Shown: piece after piece, positions 63,724-64,000 of the stretch
How positions within the stretch are numbered: position 1 is the stretch's first letter
How the letters are laid out: each line of letters starts with the position of its first letter
Assembly: GCA_001766825.1 (NCBI GenBank)
Contig: LYOR01000005.1
Location: forward strand, 1-64,000
Direction: 5' to 3'
From: Candidatus Syntropharchaeum butanivorans
Lineage (GTDB): Archaea; Halobacteriota; Syntropharchaeia; Syntropharchaeales; Syntropharchaeaceae
Length of the DNA: 64,000 nucleotides
Program-made: the position numbers and the translations under genes
The notes under the pieces: model-generated
Told to the model about the DNA's origin: nothing
Databases searched by the model: none
Seen by the model: only the letters and a program-made list of their open reading frames with translations

Positions 63724-64000
63724 TCATCTCTCAATCACGAGCTTGATCCCATCCTTCTCAATCTTTTTATTTTTTCTAAGCTCAGCATACTCGGATCTTT
63801 CAAGCTTTATAACCCTTGATTCACCATCTTTTTTTATTTTAACGACATATAAGTTTCCCTTTCCCTTTTTAGCCCCCACAACAACCCAATGCCTCGATCC
63901 TCCCTTTTTCCACTTTCGTATGACCATGAAGGCAATCCCACCAAGTGCAAGAGCCACAAGCATGTATGAGATCTTTCTGCTGAGTCTGTTCCCTCCCCCA
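63724..64000 (-). CDS. Small membrane protein, N-terminus possibly beyond the window
   Basis: The frame ends at 63724. An ATG at 63961-63963 would give 79 residues: a helix MLVALALGGIAFMVIRKWKK, then a soluble basic SRHWVVVGAKKGKGNLYVVK domain. The frame stays open to the window end (GGNRLSRKISY before the Met), so the true start may lie outside. I recognise no family. A single membrane helix is predicted by eye. Confidence 0.55.
   Translation of the reverse strand, partial: GGGNRLSRKISYMLVALALGGIAFMVIRKWKKGGSRHWVVVGAKKGKGNLYVVKIKKDGESRVIKLERSEYAELRKNKKIEKDGIKLVIER

Overview
The window is archaeal. It carries RNA polymerase subunits H, B, A' and A'', TBP, aIF1, aIF6, a group II chaperonin homologue, SepRS, and ribosomal proteins L30e, L31e and L39e. 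Formylmethanofuran:H4MPT formyltransferase (ftr), CofD (coenzyme F420), CbiB (cobamide) and SepRS point to a euryarchaeon with the C1 (methanogenesis or reverse methanogenesis) pathway. Methylmalonyl-CoA mutase next to ftr would suit a Syntrophoarchaeales/ANME-1/Archaeoglobi-like anaerobe. That placement is inference from gene content; no rRNA is present.

Layout. 1-9213 (visibly AT-rich, all minus strand): a surface-polysaccharide cluster with a partial hexapeptide acyltransferase, three FemAB/GNAT-like transferases each paired with a polysaccharide deacetylase, plus WbqC, PIG-L and DUF354 proteins. 9214-12109: a toxin-antitoxin and small-gene island with HEPN/MNT, VapBC, decayed VapBC remnants and a 48-bp direct repeat. 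12375-21850 (GC-richer, plus strand): tRNA-Lys(TTT), rpoH, an unsplit rpoB, rpoA1, rpoA2, L30e, nusA-like, S12 and S7. EF-2 and EF-1alpha do not follow. 22150-27225 (minus): cbiB, an Agl23-like membrane glycosyltransferase, MscS and bifunctional NAD(P)HX repair enzyme. 27351-33716 (plus): TBP, an alkyltransferase, a divergent chaperonin that appears to lack ATPase residues, a four-CBS protein, family-B DNA polymerase and thioredoxin. 33719-37983: guaAA, a DUF131 membrane protein, a flavin oxidoreductase and sepS. 38098-42663 (minus): pstB-A-C-S, aIF6, L31e and L39e.

42707-50195 is an alpha-glucan cluster. A debranching enzyme and a possible ribbon-helix-helix regulator lie on the minus strand. 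They are divergent from two GT4 transferases, a tandemly duplicated small gene, a GH57 amylase, a winged-helix protein and a zinc ribbon. An inverted repeat brackets the TATA box of the plus-strand operon. ilvD follows on the minus strand at 50200-51822.

51952-59606 (plus) is the front half of the S10/spc ribosomal cluster (L3, L4, L23, L2, S19, L22, S3, L29, aIF1). It runs directly into cofD, a radical SAM protein and a TtuA/NcsA-like tRNA thiolase. 59650-61736 (minus) holds the two methylmalonyl-CoA mutase subunits, divergent from ftr (61876-62769). The window ends with a roadblock protein, a V4R-like protein and a small membrane protein on the minus strand.

The most unusual observations are the chaperonin with three substituted ATPase positions (28395-30050), the exact 287-bp tandem duplication that gave a small protein a glycosyltransferase-derived tail (48007-48580), the repeat-flanked toxin-antitoxin block (9154-10476), and the unsplit RpoB in a genome otherwise resembling methanogen relatives.
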